Part shown: positions 43,440 through 51,534 of the stretch, piece by piece
Numbering within the stretch: position 1 is the first letter of the stretch
How the letters are laid out: every line of letters begins with the position of its first letter
DNA from: Variovorax sp. J22P240
Lineage (GTDB): Bacteria; Pseudomonadota; Gammaproteobacteria; Burkholderiales; Burkholderiaceae_C
Direction: 5' to 3'
DNA length: 64,000 bases
NCBI RefSeq assembly: GCF_030316855.1
Contig: NZ_JASZYR010000021.1
Coordinates: 1-64,000 of the forward strand
The notes under the pieces: generated by a model
Told to the model about the DNA's origin: nothing
The model's database searches: none
Seen by the model: only the letters and a program-made list of their open reading frames with translations
Program-made: the position numbers and the translations under genes

Positions 43440-44708
43440 TCACCGACGCGCCAGCGCGTACAGGCCCACGTCCACGCGTCCGGCGCGAAAGCCCGCTTCG
43501 CAGTAGCACAGGTAGTACTCCCACAACCGCCGGAACGCCTCGTCGAAGCCCAGCGCCTCGATCGCCGGCCAGGCACGCAGAAAGCGGCGTCGCCACTCGA
43601 CCAGCGTGATCGCATAGCTCTCGCCGAAGGTCAGCGCTGTCTCCATCGTCAATCCGGCCCGTTCGGCCTGCGCCTTCATCGCCGACGGCGACGGCAGCAT
43701 GCCGCCCGGAAAGATGAAGCGCTGGATGAAGTCGGTGTGGGTCCGGTAGTGCTCGAAATGCGCATCGGCAATCGTGATCACCTGCACGATGGCCTGGCCG
43801 TCGGGCTTCAGTCGACCGCGCAGCGTGTCGAAGAAGGTGGGCCAGTAGCGCTCGCCCACGGCCTCGAGCATCTCGATGGAGACGATGCGGTCGTAGCTGC
43901 CCTGCACGTCGCGGTAGTCCTGCAGGCGCAGGTCGATCTGTGCTTCCAGCCGCAGGTCGGCCACGCGCTGCCGCGCATGCGCGAGCTGCTCGGCCGACAA
44001 GGTCAGGCCGATCACGCGCGTGCCGTGGGCACCGGCCAGGGCCAGCGCCAGCGCGCCCCAACCGCAGCCGATCTCCAGCACCGACATGGGCGCTTTCAGG
44101 TCGAGGAGTTCCACAATGCGCTGCAGCTTGAGTGCCTGCGCTTCCTCGAGCGACTCGTTGCCGGTGGCATGGAGGGCACTCGAATAGATCAGTTCGGGAT
44201 CCAGCCATTGGGCGTAGAACTCGTTGCCCAGGTCGTAGTGGAAGGCGATGTTCTCGCGGCTTCCGCGTCGGGAATTGCGGTTCGCGAAGTGAAAGAGTCG
44301 GCCGAGCCAGCGAACCGGCCACGAGGCGTCGAGCGCGCGGCCCCAGCCGGATTCGTTGCGGATACCGAATTCGAGCAGTGCGGGCAGATCGGGGCTCGAC
44401 CAGTCGCCGTCGCGGTAGGACGCGGCCAGGCCGGTGTCGCCCTCCAGCAGCATCCGCGCCAGCGGGCGCCAGCAATGCAGGACGATCGAGGCCTGCGGGC
44501 CCGCGAGCGCGCCACGGCCCTCGGCGCGCTCGCCGTCCGGTAGCTCGACCACGAGGGTTCCGCACTGGATTCCGCGCAGCACGCGCTGGAGCAAGCGGCG
44601 AAACGGCCAGCCCGCCCATGACGCGCAGAGGACGGTCACCCTGCGGCCGGGACGACCGGCCGGCAACAACGGCTGCGACGATGCGTTGGAGGTTGAAGAA
44701 CTGTTCAT
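43440..44708 (-). CDS. CFA-synthase-like fatty-acyl-phospholipid methyltransferase
   Basis: A 422-residue SAM-dependent methyltransferase of the cyclopropane-fatty-acid synthase type, acting on unsaturated acyl chains in membrane phospholipids. Motifs are NIAFHYDLGNEFYAQWLD, SVLEIGCGWGALALALAG (SAM-binding motif I), QDYRDVQGSYDRIVSIEMLE and FFDTLRGRLKPDGQAIVQVI. In ChrR/sigma-E regulons such enzymes occur beside FAD-oxidoreductase and DUF1365 genes; in Rhodobacter a relative (UfaM) takes part in furan-fatty-acid synthesis. ATG at 44708 overlaps the DUF1365 stop (ATGA). Confidence 0.9.
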   Translation of the reverse strand: MNSSSTSNASSQPLLPAGRPGRRVTVLCASWAGWPFRRLLQRVLRGIQCGTLVVELPDGERAEGRGALAGPQASIVLHCWRPLARMLLEGDTGLAASYRDGDWSSPDLPALLEFGIRNESGWGRALDASWPVRWLGRLFHFANRNSRRGSRENIAFHYDLGNEFYAQWLDPELIYSSALHATGNESLEEAQALKLQRIVELLDLKAPMSVLEIGCGWGALALALAGAHGTRVIGLTLSAEQLAHARQRVADLRLEAQIDLRLQDYRDVQGSYDRIVSIEMLEAVGERYWPTFFDTLRGRLKPDGQAIVQVITIADAHFEHYRTHTDFIQRFIFPGGMLPSPSAMKAQAERAGLTMETALTFGESYAITLVEWRRRFLRAWPAIEALGFDEAFRRLWEYYLCYCEAGFRAGRVDVGLYALARR

Positions 44709-45499
44709 GGATTCTTGCGCTTGATGATCGTCATCGCGTCCAGCGGCGGGGGCGGTCGCGGATGCAGACGCACGCCCTTGACCCACAGGCGCAAGGCCTC
44801 CCAATGGATCGCGACCACCACCTTCAGCGTGAGCAGCGGATGCGACATGAAGGCGAGCGCCAGCGCCTTGTCGTCCAGCACGCGGCGCCGAGCGTCGAAG
44901 CAAGCGATGAGCACCGGGCCGTCGGCATCGCTGGCGGTGATCGAGATGCGCAATACACCCCGGTCGGGGTGCGGCGCATCGATGCCAAAACGGTAAGTCA
45001 TGTCGAGCGCGAGAAAGGGGGACACGTGGAAGCCCTTGGCACAGGACTGCACGATGGTTTCGCCCTCGTGCATGGCCGGGTCGACCGCGATCAGGTAGCT
45101 GTGCCGCTCGCCGAAGGTGTTGTTGACTTCATAGAGCAGGGCCTGCAGCGGGCCGTCGGGACGGTGGCAAAAGTAGACGCTCAGCGGATTGAAGACATGC
45201 CCGAGGATGCGCGGCATGCTGAGGAGGCGGATGGCACCGCCTGTTGCGAGCCCCGCTGCGTGCAGTTGCGCATCCACATGGCTGCGCAGGCCCCGCTCCA
45301 GGCCGGCGCCGTGGTCGCGTTCATGCAGGCTGAAGAGGTTGAAGCGGTTGAGCGAGAACAGCCGCAGCCGCCGCGCGAGGGCGGGCAGTTCGTCGAGATC
45401 GACCAGCAGCGAGAACACCCGGTAGCGCAGCCGATGGCGGGCCGGCCGCAGCCGCTGGTGCATCACGCTACCGCTGTAGAGGGCCGAGTTCTTGCTCAT
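44705..45499 (-). CDS. DUF1365 protein
   Basis: A 264-residue DUF1365 protein, with ALYSGSVMHQRLRPARHRLRY at the start and GHVFNPLSVYFCHRPDG and YEVNNTFGERHSYL in the middle. The biochemical activity is unknown. The family is almost always found between an FAD-dependent oxidoreductase and a CFA-like methyltransferase, exactly as here, and is thought to participate in membrane fatty-acid modification. Four-base overlaps on both sides (ATGA) show tight translational coupling. Confidence 0.92.
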   Translation of the reverse strand: MSKNSALYSGSVMHQRLRPARHRLRYRVFSLLVDLDELPALARRLRLFSLNRFNLFSLHERDHGAGLERGLRSHVDAQLHAAGLATGGAIRLLSMPRILGHVFNPLSVYFCHRPDGPLQALLYEVNNTFGERHSYLIAVDPAMHEGETIVQSCAKGFHVSPFLALDMTYRFGIDAPHPDRGVLRISITASDADGPVLIACFDARRRVLDDKALALAFMSHPLLTLKVVVAIHWEALRLWVKGVRLHPRPPPPLDAMTIIKRKNP

Positions 45500-46875
45500 G
45501 AAACCATCGCCACCGGCGCATGCAGGCGGATGCGGCCCGATTCATTCGCCACGCGCCAGGGCCGCCGCACGCCGCCGAGCGCCTCGGCCACCGCCAATCC
45601 GGCCTGCAGGCCGTCTTCATGGAAGCCCGAGCCGAAATAGGCACCGCAGAACCAGATTCGCCGCCGACCCTGCAGCGACCAGAGTTCCTGCTGGGCCCGG
45701 ATGGCAGCGACATCGAAGATCGGATGCTCGTAGATCTCGGTGCGGATGAGTTGCTCGGCGTGCGGCGCGTGTGTGGGGTTGAGCGTCAGGAAGAGCGGTG
45801 CGGGGTCCGGCAGGCGCTGCAGGCGGTTCATCCAGTAGCTCACGCACAGCGCGTCCTGGCTGCGGCGATTCGCCATGTAGTTCCAGCTCGACCACACCGC
45901 GCGGCGCCGCGGCATCAGCGTCGGGTCGCGGTGCAGCACGGCATGGTTGCGGCTGTACGCGAACGCGCCCAGCAGTCGCGCTTCGTCCACGCTGGCGTCG
46001 GGCAGCAGGCGCAGAGCCTGGTCGGCATGGGTGGCGATCACCACCTGGTCGAAGCACTGGGGCTGCTCGCCCCGTCCCGTGCGCACGAGCACGCCGTCGG
46101 CACCCGCGCGGACCTCGACGGCGGCGCAGTCGAGCCGCAAAGGCTGCGCGAGGCCGCGGATCAGGCGCTCGACGTACCGGCGGCTGCCTCCCTTGACCGT
46201 GCGCCAGGCCGGACGCCCGGAAAGCTGCAGAAGCTGGTGGTTCTCGCAGAAGCGCACGAAAGCCTCAGTCGGGTAGGCCCCGACGTGCGCAGCCGGAGTC
46301 GACCAGATGGCGGACGCCATGGGATACAGATGGTCTTCGCGGAACGCACGGCCGTAACCGCGCCGGTCCAGATAGGCGTCCAGCGGCATCAGCCCCATGC
46401 GTTCGGCGTCGACCGGCGCCTGGCGATAGAACCGGACCAGGTCGCGCAACATCGACCAGAAGCGCGGCTTCAGCAGATTGCCCGGTTGCGCGAAGAGGCC
46501 CCGCAGATCGGTGCCGCTGTATTCCAGCGCGCCCTGGTCCAGGCTGACCGCGAAGGACATGTCGGAGGCCTCGGTCTCGACGCCGAGATGTGCAAACAGC
46601 GCCGTGAGGTTTGGGTATGCGGCCTCGTTGTAGACGATGAAGCCGGTGTCGACCGGAAAAGCGCCGGCAGCAGCCGGCACGTCCACCGTGTTGCTGTGGC
46701 CGCCGGGCCGGCCGTCGGACTCGAAGACGGTGACGCGATGGCGCGCCGACAACAGCCACGCCGCCGACAACCCCGAGATGCCGCTGCCGATGACTGCAAC
46801 GTCGAGCGTGCCGCGGCCATCGGGGGATCGCGGCGGCGACGGGTGTTTCGGCGAGAAGATGGGGGCGATGGCCAT
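45496..46875 (-). CDS. FAD-dependent oxidoreductase (amine-oxidase superfamily)
   Basis: A 459-residue flavoprotein with N-terminal VAVIGSGISGLSAAWLLSAR (FAD Rossmann motif at about 27-46), VFESDGRPGGHSNTVDV and GFIVYNEAAYPNLTALFAHL, typical of the NAD(P)-binding amine-oxidase-like enzymes of the DUF1365/CFA cluster. A role in oxidising or desaturating acyl chains is inferred from context. It is first in a three-gene operon. ATG at 46875 follows AGGAG closely. The opposite strand upstream carries the sigma-E-type promoter and chrR remnant. Confidence 0.9.
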   Translation of the reverse strand: MAIAPIFSPKHPSPPRSPDGRGTLDVAVIGSGISGLSAAWLLSARHRVTVFESDGRPGGHSNTVDVPAAAGAFPVDTGFIVYNEAAYPNLTALFAHLGVETEASDMSFAVSLDQGALEYSGTDLRGLFAQPGNLLKPRFWSMLRDLVRFYRQAPVDAERMGLMPLDAYLDRRGYGRAFREDHLYPMASAIWSTPAAHVGAYPTEAFVRFCENHQLLQLSGRPAWRTVKGGSRRYVERLIRGLAQPLRLDCAAVEVRAGADGVLVRTGRGEQPQCFDQVVIATHADQALRLLPDASVDEARLLGAFAYSRNHAVLHRDPTLMPRRRAVWSSWNYMANRRSQDALCVSYWMNRLQRLPDPAPLFLTLNPTHAPHAEQLIRTEIYEHPIFDVAAIRAQQELWSLQGRRRIWFCGAYFGSGFHEDGLQAGLAVAEALGGVRRPWRVANESGRIRLHAPVAMVS

Positions 46876-46927
46876 GGTGCTCCTTCTACGCGGCTGATGC
46901 GCGTTTGGATTTGCTCACATTTCGCTG

Positions 46928-46956
46928 TGATCCAATTTGTGCGGCGGTGCGTAAGA
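46928..46956 (+). promoter_or_regulatory. Sigma-E/ChrR-type ECF promoter
   Basis: TGATCC, an 18-base spacer and TAAGA match the -35/-10 pattern known for the Rhodobacter RpoE-ChrR singlet-oxygen regulon. It reads toward the chrR remnant starting at 46988, the place where an autoregulated rpoE-chrR operon would be. The match was found by eye, not scored. Confidence 0.65.
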
Positions 46957-46987
46957 CCCCGCATGACCACCGTCTGACAGCCATTGA

Positions 46988-47283
46988 CGGAGAGCGGCCT
47001 ACCCGCAGGCCAAGCTGTTCCTGCTGCGCATCGGCACCGGCACCGACATGAAGCTGGCATGGCATACCCACAGCGAAACGGAACTCACCCAGGTGCTGCA
47101 CGGTTCCTTCCACGACGGGCGTACGCTGTTTGGGACCGGCGATTTCGACCAGGCCGACGGCGGCATCCACCATCAGCCGGTGGTGCAGGCAGACAGCGAA
47201 TGCATCTGCCTGGCCTCGATCGAAGGCCGCATGCTGTTCGACGGCGCCGTGGCGCGCACCCTGGGCGTTGATCGGCATGTGAG
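46988..47283 (+). pseudogene. ChrR anti-sigma factor, C-terminal cupin remnant
   Basis: About 95 residues match the C-terminal cupin domain of ChrR anti-sigma factors: KLFLLRIGTGTDMKLAWHTH, ETELTQVLHGSFHDG, FGTGDFDQADGGIHHQPVV and ECICLASIEG. The zinc-binding anti-sigma domain and any start codon are absent; the frame opens after a TGA at 46985. A frameshift just before the end puts the expected LIGM and stop out of frame. The cognate ECF sigma factor gene is not in the window. This is therefore a relic of the regulator of the flanking operons. Confidence 0.85.
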
Positions 47284-47292
47284 GGCTGACCC

Positions 47293-47712
47293 TCAGTGCC
47301 CCCGCGCGCCGAAAGCCAGGGTGATCCGGCATGCCGCCGCCGCCGAGACCGCGGTGACCAAACTGCCCCAGCACAGATCGGCCAGCGTGATGCGCCAAGG
47401 CCAGCCCTTGAGCGTGGCCTGGTTGGTGAGATCGTAGGTCGCATAGGCCAGCAGTCCCAGCAGTGCGCCCATGCCAAGCGCGGATTGCCATCGCCGCTCG
47501 GCCAGCGCGGGTGCAATGACGAAGACGACAACGCCGGCGACGTAGATCACGTAGAAAGCCAGGGCCGGCCCGAAGGCGAAGCGATCGCGCATCAGGTGTC
47601 CGATGGCCGGGCGGTAGAGCCGCTCGGCCATGGTGGCGAGCCAGATGGCGTCGAGCGCCAGGAAGACCACCGCCATGGCGGCATAGGCGACGGCGAACTG
47701 GCGAATGGTCAT
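47293..47712 (-). CDS. DUF2177 membrane protein
   Basis: A 139-residue protein with four membrane helices and the DUF2177 hallmarks AVVFLALDAIWLATMAERLY and YATYDLTNQATLKGWPW. DUF2177 genes are regular members of ChrR/sigma-E-controlled clusters; the function is unknown. ATG at 47712 has AGGAGCC upstream. It is the last gene of the minus-strand arm starting at 49409 and appears intact, although genes before it are damaged. Confidence 0.88.
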   Translation of the reverse strand: MTIRQFAVAYAAMAVVFLALDAIWLATMAERLYRPAIGHLMRDRFAFGPALAFYVIYVAGVVVFVIAPALAERRWQSALGMGALLGLLAYATYDLTNQATLKGWPWRITLADLCWGSLVTAVSAAAACRITLAFGARGH

Positions 47713-47911
47713 GAAGGCTCCTGTTGGGAACGTCGCGGGCTGGGTGGCTTGCACGGCGATACGAAGCGGCGAGGACAACGCGGTGATCGCCGATCGGCGT
47801 GCCGTCCAGGGAGACGCGGAAGTTCCATTCGCTCGTGGCCGCCGCGGCCGCCTGCAGCACCTTGATTCCGCACAGCGCCGGGGCTCGACACCACTGCGGC
47901 ATGTGCCTCAT
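47713..47911 (-). pseudogene. DUF6134-like protein, truncated
   Basis: From ATG 47911 (overlapping the DUF1295 stop, ATGA) the frame gives a poor signal-like start and then SEWNFRVSLDGTPIGDHR, the N-terminal signature of DUF6134 exported proteins that accompany DUF1295/DUF2177. Similarity is lost after about 45 residues, where the following gene's leader begins, so the rest (over 150 residues) is deleted. Confidence 0.6.
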
Positions 47912-48702
47912 CGTCGGCTCCTGCGCGGCGGGCCGGGCACGAAGGCGTTGGTTCGCGCGATGTAGTCACGGTACGCGGGGCGGCGTTCGCCGATGTTCTC
48001 TTCGAGCAGGCCGACGCCCGAGACCTTGATCAGCAGCAGGGTCATCAGCGCGGGCGACACGACGCTCCAAGCGGCGGTCCAGCCCGCGCCCGCCATGGCC
48101 ATGAGCCACAGGCCCCACCAGACGCAGGCTTCGCCGAAGTAGTTGGGATGTCGGGTGAAGCGCCAGAGTCCACGGTCCATCACCTGGCCGGCGTGGGCGG
48201 GATCGGACTTGAAGCGCGACAGCTGGGCGTCGCCAATCGCCTCGAAGACGATGCCTGAAACCGCGACCGACATGCCGGCATCGTCGACCCAGTTCCACGC
48301 GCGGCCTCCGGCAATGCCGGCAAGGAGCGGCGCGGACACGATCCACGCGAGCAGCGCCTGCAGGCCGAAGACCAGGTAGAGGCTCTTCAGACCAAAGTGC
48401 GGTGCGTTGCGCCCGCGCATCTTGCGGTAGCGCCGGTCTTCGCCATGGCCGCGGTTGCGCTGCGTGATGAAGATGCCCAGTCGCAGCGCCCATGCGAACC
48501 CCAGCGCGGCCATGCAAAGGCCGCGCGCGTCGGCCGCCGGCCATCGCAGCGCATACAGCAGGCCGGCTCCGCCGATCAGTGCGGGCCATACCCTGTCCGC
48601 GAGGCTGGCGTCTTGCCGGGCCAGGCTGGCGACCCATGTCAGCAGGCCGAGCGACGTGCACCACGCAAGGCCTTCGAGCGCCATCCGCATCAGCGCCGGC
48701 AT
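47908..48702 (-). CDS. DUF1295 (steroid 5-alpha-reductase-like) membrane protein
   Basis: A 264-residue multi-pass membrane protein of DUF1295, related to isoprenylcysteine methyltransferases and steroid reductases: RLGIFITQRNRGHGEDRRYR, FRGNAPHFG-like GRNAPHFGLKSLYLVFGLQA, WRFTRHPNYFGEACVWWGLW and EENIGERRPAYRDYI. The conserved HPNYFGE binds the cofactor. In ChrR clusters it is thought to act on membrane fatty acids or modify lipids. ATG at 48702 overlaps the damaged methyltransferase end; an in-frame ATG four codons later is possible. Confidence 0.87.
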   Translation of the reverse strand: MPALMRMALEGLAWCTSLGLLTWVASLARQDASLADRVWPALIGGAGLLYALRWPAADARGLCMAALGFAWALRLGIFITQRNRGHGEDRRYRKMRGRNAPHFGLKSLYLVFGLQALLAWIVSAPLLAGIAGGRAWNWVDDAGMSVAVSGIVFEAIGDAQLSRFKSDPAHAGQVMDRGLWRFTRHPNYFGEACVWWGLWLMAMAGAGWTAAWSVVSPALMTLLLIKVSGVGLLEENIGERRPAYRDYIARTNAFVPGPPRRSRR

Positions 48703-49409
48703 GACGCACCTGCTGACCAGCGCCGGTCGCAAGGCCCAGCGCGCAGACGATGCCCCACAGGGGGGCGCAGCCAGCGAGCGACGCCGGCGAAGGCGCGTTG
48801 CCAGTTGCGCAGGTGTTCGAACATCTCGACCGAGACGACGCGGTCGAAGCGATCCGCGGTGTCGAAGCCGTTGATGTCGCAGGTGACCACGCGAACATTG
48901 GTCAGGCCGCGGCGGCCAAGCTCGGCCTCGGTGTGTTCACGCTGCGAGGCCGAGTTCGACAGCGCCGTGATCCTGCTTCCTGGGTAGCGCTTCGCCATCC
49001 ACAAGGTCAGCGAGCCCCAGCCGCCGAGTTCAAGCACGTTCTGGCCATCGACAAGACCGGCGCGCTCGCACGTCAGTTCCAGTGCTGCGACTTCGGACTG
49101 CGCCAGCGTCGTGGCGTGTTCCGGCCAATAGCGGCTGCTGTACTTGCGCTGCGGGCCAAGCACGCCGCCGAAGAACGCGGCCGGTACCTCGTAGTGCTGC
49201 TCGTTGGCCTTGGTCGGCAGGGGCGCCAGTTCGGCGCTGCGCATGCGGTCGACGAATTCCTGCGTGGCGTCGGCGTTGCTGGTCGGATCGCCGCTTCGCA
49301 GTTCGGACAACCGGTGCTTCACCAGGCGACGAATGCCCCGCCTGACGATCGCGTCGGGCACCAGGCCGCGTTCGACCCATTGGATCGCGCGGGCCGCGTT
49401 TGCTGACAT
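48690..49409 (-). pseudogene. Second CFA-like methyltransferase, truncated and with damaged SAM motif
   Basis: A 239-residue frame starting MSANAARAIQWVERGLVPDA and containing YWPEHATTLAQSE and VVSVEMFEHLRNW, as in the second methyltransferase of ChrR clusters (normally about 340 residues). The SAM-binding motif reads VLELGGWGSL, lacking the Cys of the usual VLELGCGWGSL (an in-frame codon loss). After GVARWL the sequence becomes unrelated (RPPVGHRLRAG), and the C-terminal third is missing where the DUF1295 gene begins. It is probably non-functional. Confidence 0.78.
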
Positions 49410-49451
49410 GTTGCGTCCTTTGCATCGACACGGGAGATGTGCCGCCGGCAG

Positions 49452-49480
49452 ATATACGGGCTCGCGCAGCGCTTGGATCT
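49452..49480 (-). promoter_or_regulatory. Possible weak sigma-E-type promoter
   Basis: On the minus strand AGATCC, 18 bases, TATAT resembles the TGATCC-N18-TAAGA pattern and lies about 40 bp before the truncated methyltransferase start (49409). Two mismatches make it only a candidate; the regulon context is the main support. Confidence 0.3.
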
Positions 49481-50254
49481 GTGCCGAGCGAAAACCGATG
49501 GGCGGGTTGCATGGGCAGCACTACTCTTTGATGTTCGGAATTCGATCTCGGTAGCGCTCCTCAGCGCTCGCGCGCCACGCCCGCCACTCGGCAGGTATGC
49601 AGGCAGATCGCAACCTTCAGGCTTTCACCGCGCGTCGCGCCAAGGGACTGCTGCAGGCCCAACATGCGCATCCCAAGTCCTTCCTCACATTTCAAAGGCG
49701 ATGGCGCTCGGCGCCAAGGTCGTCACGGCCGGTGCAATGAACCGCGCCGCTGGCGTGCGCAGCGATTGACCCTACGTCCCAGTGCGACTCGTCTCACCGC
49801 ATTGAGGCTCGAACACTTCCCTGCTATGGTTTGTTCATGGCCTACCCCCATCTTCCGTACTCGGGCGTCGTGTCGACAAGCCTGCCTTCCATTGATGAAG
49901 TACAAAGCTCTGCAAGGTGGGACATGACGTGTTCGTCGGATTTTCAGCATGGCACGACCTCGATCGTCTGGAGGCGCATCAGTCAAGGCGTATCTGCCTT
50001 TCTTGTTTGACGCGGTAGGCCACGCGTCTTGCCTTCCCGCCTACCGTTTCGACTCCCGAACTGCTTCTTTTCAAGCCGGTCCTTTTCGGCGGCATGGGGA
50101 TGCTCGTGCCAAGGAGCCACAAAGCGATTCCGCCACAGAGACGCTTTCCCACGCTGGTGCGTGGCGAGGCGCCCAGGGCTCTCGTTGAGGCCCTCCACAG
50201 GCTGTTCAGTACCGCCAAACTTTCGTCCGTTACTAGCCGGCGAGGAGAACCCGC

Positions 50255-50479
50255 ATGCCGACAGTTTTCTTGCCATCGACCCCCTTCACGTGGGCGCCGT
50301 TCGCCCAGTACGAACGCCTTAACTGGTTCCTGTTCGAATCCTTCGAGCGTGAGCGAAGGCTCAACCTCAGGGCGCTGTATGCGACGCCGCCTCTTGCAGC
50401 TATGACGCTGATGTGCGCGATGCATCCATTTTTCTTCTTTCCGCTGGCATGCGCGGCCACCTCAGCAAGAAGAGGGTGA
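50255..50479 (+). CDS. Small hypothetical protein (74 aa)
   Basis: ATG 50255 has a good GAGGAG nine bases upstream. The protein has a soluble N-terminal part (FAQYERLNWFLFESFERERR) and a hydrophobic Met/Phe/Ala-rich C-terminal segment (LAAMTLMCAMHPFFFFPLAC) that could be membrane-embedded. No family recognised. Confidence 0.4.
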   Translation: MPTVFLPSTPFTWAPFAQYERLNWFLFESFERERRLNLRALYATPPLAAMTLMCAMHPFFFFPLACAATSARRG

Positions 50480-50779
50480 TCCACGATATGGGAAGGCAAA
50501 GCGCATTTGCAGTGATGCGTCCACAAGCGCACGGCACCTCGCGTGCCGCTCGCGTCCCAGGTCTTGCATCGTGGAGAGCCGACCGTTTGCACACCACCTC
50601 AACCCGCGTCGTTCACAGCGGAACAATGGCGAAATGCGAATGGCTCCATGAGTGGCCGTTCGATCGGCGCAGCCTAGGGACCGGTATGCCCGGCTTCGGT
50701 CGCAGCGGCAGGTTCAATCTGGCAAGAAGCATGAGGCCATTGCTTGCCTATGGATTGCACACTGGCCTAGACTAGCCGC

Positions 50780-50896
50780 ATGACCATCACCCTTGTTTGC
50801 GCCCACGTTGCATTGGCCTCGCTGCTCTTCGCAGCGACGTACGCGCGTGCGGCTGCAAAGAAGGTGCATCGTCAGCTGACGCCAGCACAGTCCTAA
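50780..50896 (+). CDS. Tiny hydrophobic protein (38 aa)
   Basis: MTITLVCAHVALASLLFAAT is a single hydrophobic segment, followed by a short basic tail (KKVHRQLTPAQS) and TAA. Codon positions are strongly GC-biased at the third base, as in neighbouring genes. It could be a small membrane protein or leader upstream of the Rnk-like gene at 51013. Support is limited to composition. Confidence 0.4.
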   Translation: MTITLVCAHVALASLLFAATYARAAAKKVHRQLTPAQS

Positions 50897-51012
50897 GCCC
50901 GGCGGTCCGCTCTCTCCCCTTTCAGCGCATCCCTCCACCGCCGGGCACAAGCCTCGCGCGGTAGCGGCTGCCGTCCTTCGTGGGCGACGCCCGCATTCGA
51001 TGGAGTGCTTCC

Positions 51013-51408
51013 ATGCATGCAGTTGTACACGGCGAGCGCACGCTCACCGAACTTGATTTCACCCGCCTGACGAAACTTGGACCCGTTTCGTCCACGCTTT
51101 CGGACCTTCTTGCGACCGCGGACGTGACCAGCGCCCGTGCGGTCAGCGCGGATGTCGTGACGATGTACTCGCGCGTCGAGCTCGTAGACGTCGCCACGCA
51201 CCGGCGCCAAATGCTCACGATTTGCTATCCCGGCGATGCGGAGCCCGCCGCAGGTTTCGTGTCAGTTCTCTCGCCGGTCGGCAACAGCCTGCTTGGGCTG
51301 AAAACCGGAGATGTCGCGAGATGGCACACGCCGAACGGCGACGAGTGCACGGCCGAAATCGCCTCTATTCAGTACCAGCCCGAAGCGACGGGCGACTACT
51401 CCAAGTAG
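51013..51408 (+). CDS. Rnk-like nucleoside diphosphate kinase regulator (GreA/GreB C-terminal fold)
   Basis: A 131-residue protein with an N-terminal helical segment and the GreA/GreB-type FKBP-like C-terminal domain. VTMYSRVELVDVATHRRQML, ICYPGDAEPAAGFVSVLSPV and GNSLLGLKTGDVARW (GxALLGLxxGDxxxW) are characteristic. Rnk binds RNA polymerase near the secondary channel and influences NTP pools. ATG at 51013. A universal stress protein gene follows 126 bp downstream on the same strand. Confidence 0.88.
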   Translation: MHAVVHGERTLTELDFTRLTKLGPVSSTLSDLLATADVTSARAVSADVVTMYSRVELVDVATHRRQMLTICYPGDAEPAAGFVSVLSPVGNSLLGLKTGDVARWHTPNGDECTAEIASIQYQPEATGDYSK

Positions 51409-51534
51409 CTGCACGAAAAGGTGTTGGTCCGCTGCGGCTCACGAACGAGCTGCCTTTTTCTCCTGCCCGCAGGTTCCGGCGCTGCTGCATGCCGACGCCG
51501 GACGCCAGGCGCCAGCCATCTCAAAAGGTTTTCC

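Larger units (their letters stand above)
49410..51012. other. Sparse 1.6-kb region
   Basis: Apart from two small candidate genes listed separately (50255-50479 and 50780-50896), nothing is supported. A 57-residue frame from ATG 49837 and an incomplete one near 49597 have no ribosome binding site or motif. Base composition is less coding-like than the neighbours. Confidence 0.5.

Noticed and set aside
46876..46910. AAATCC-N18-TAGAA resembling a sigma-E promoter for the FAD-oxidoreductase gene
   Set aside because: The -10 element would overlap the ribosome binding site, leaving no leader, and the hexamers match poorly.
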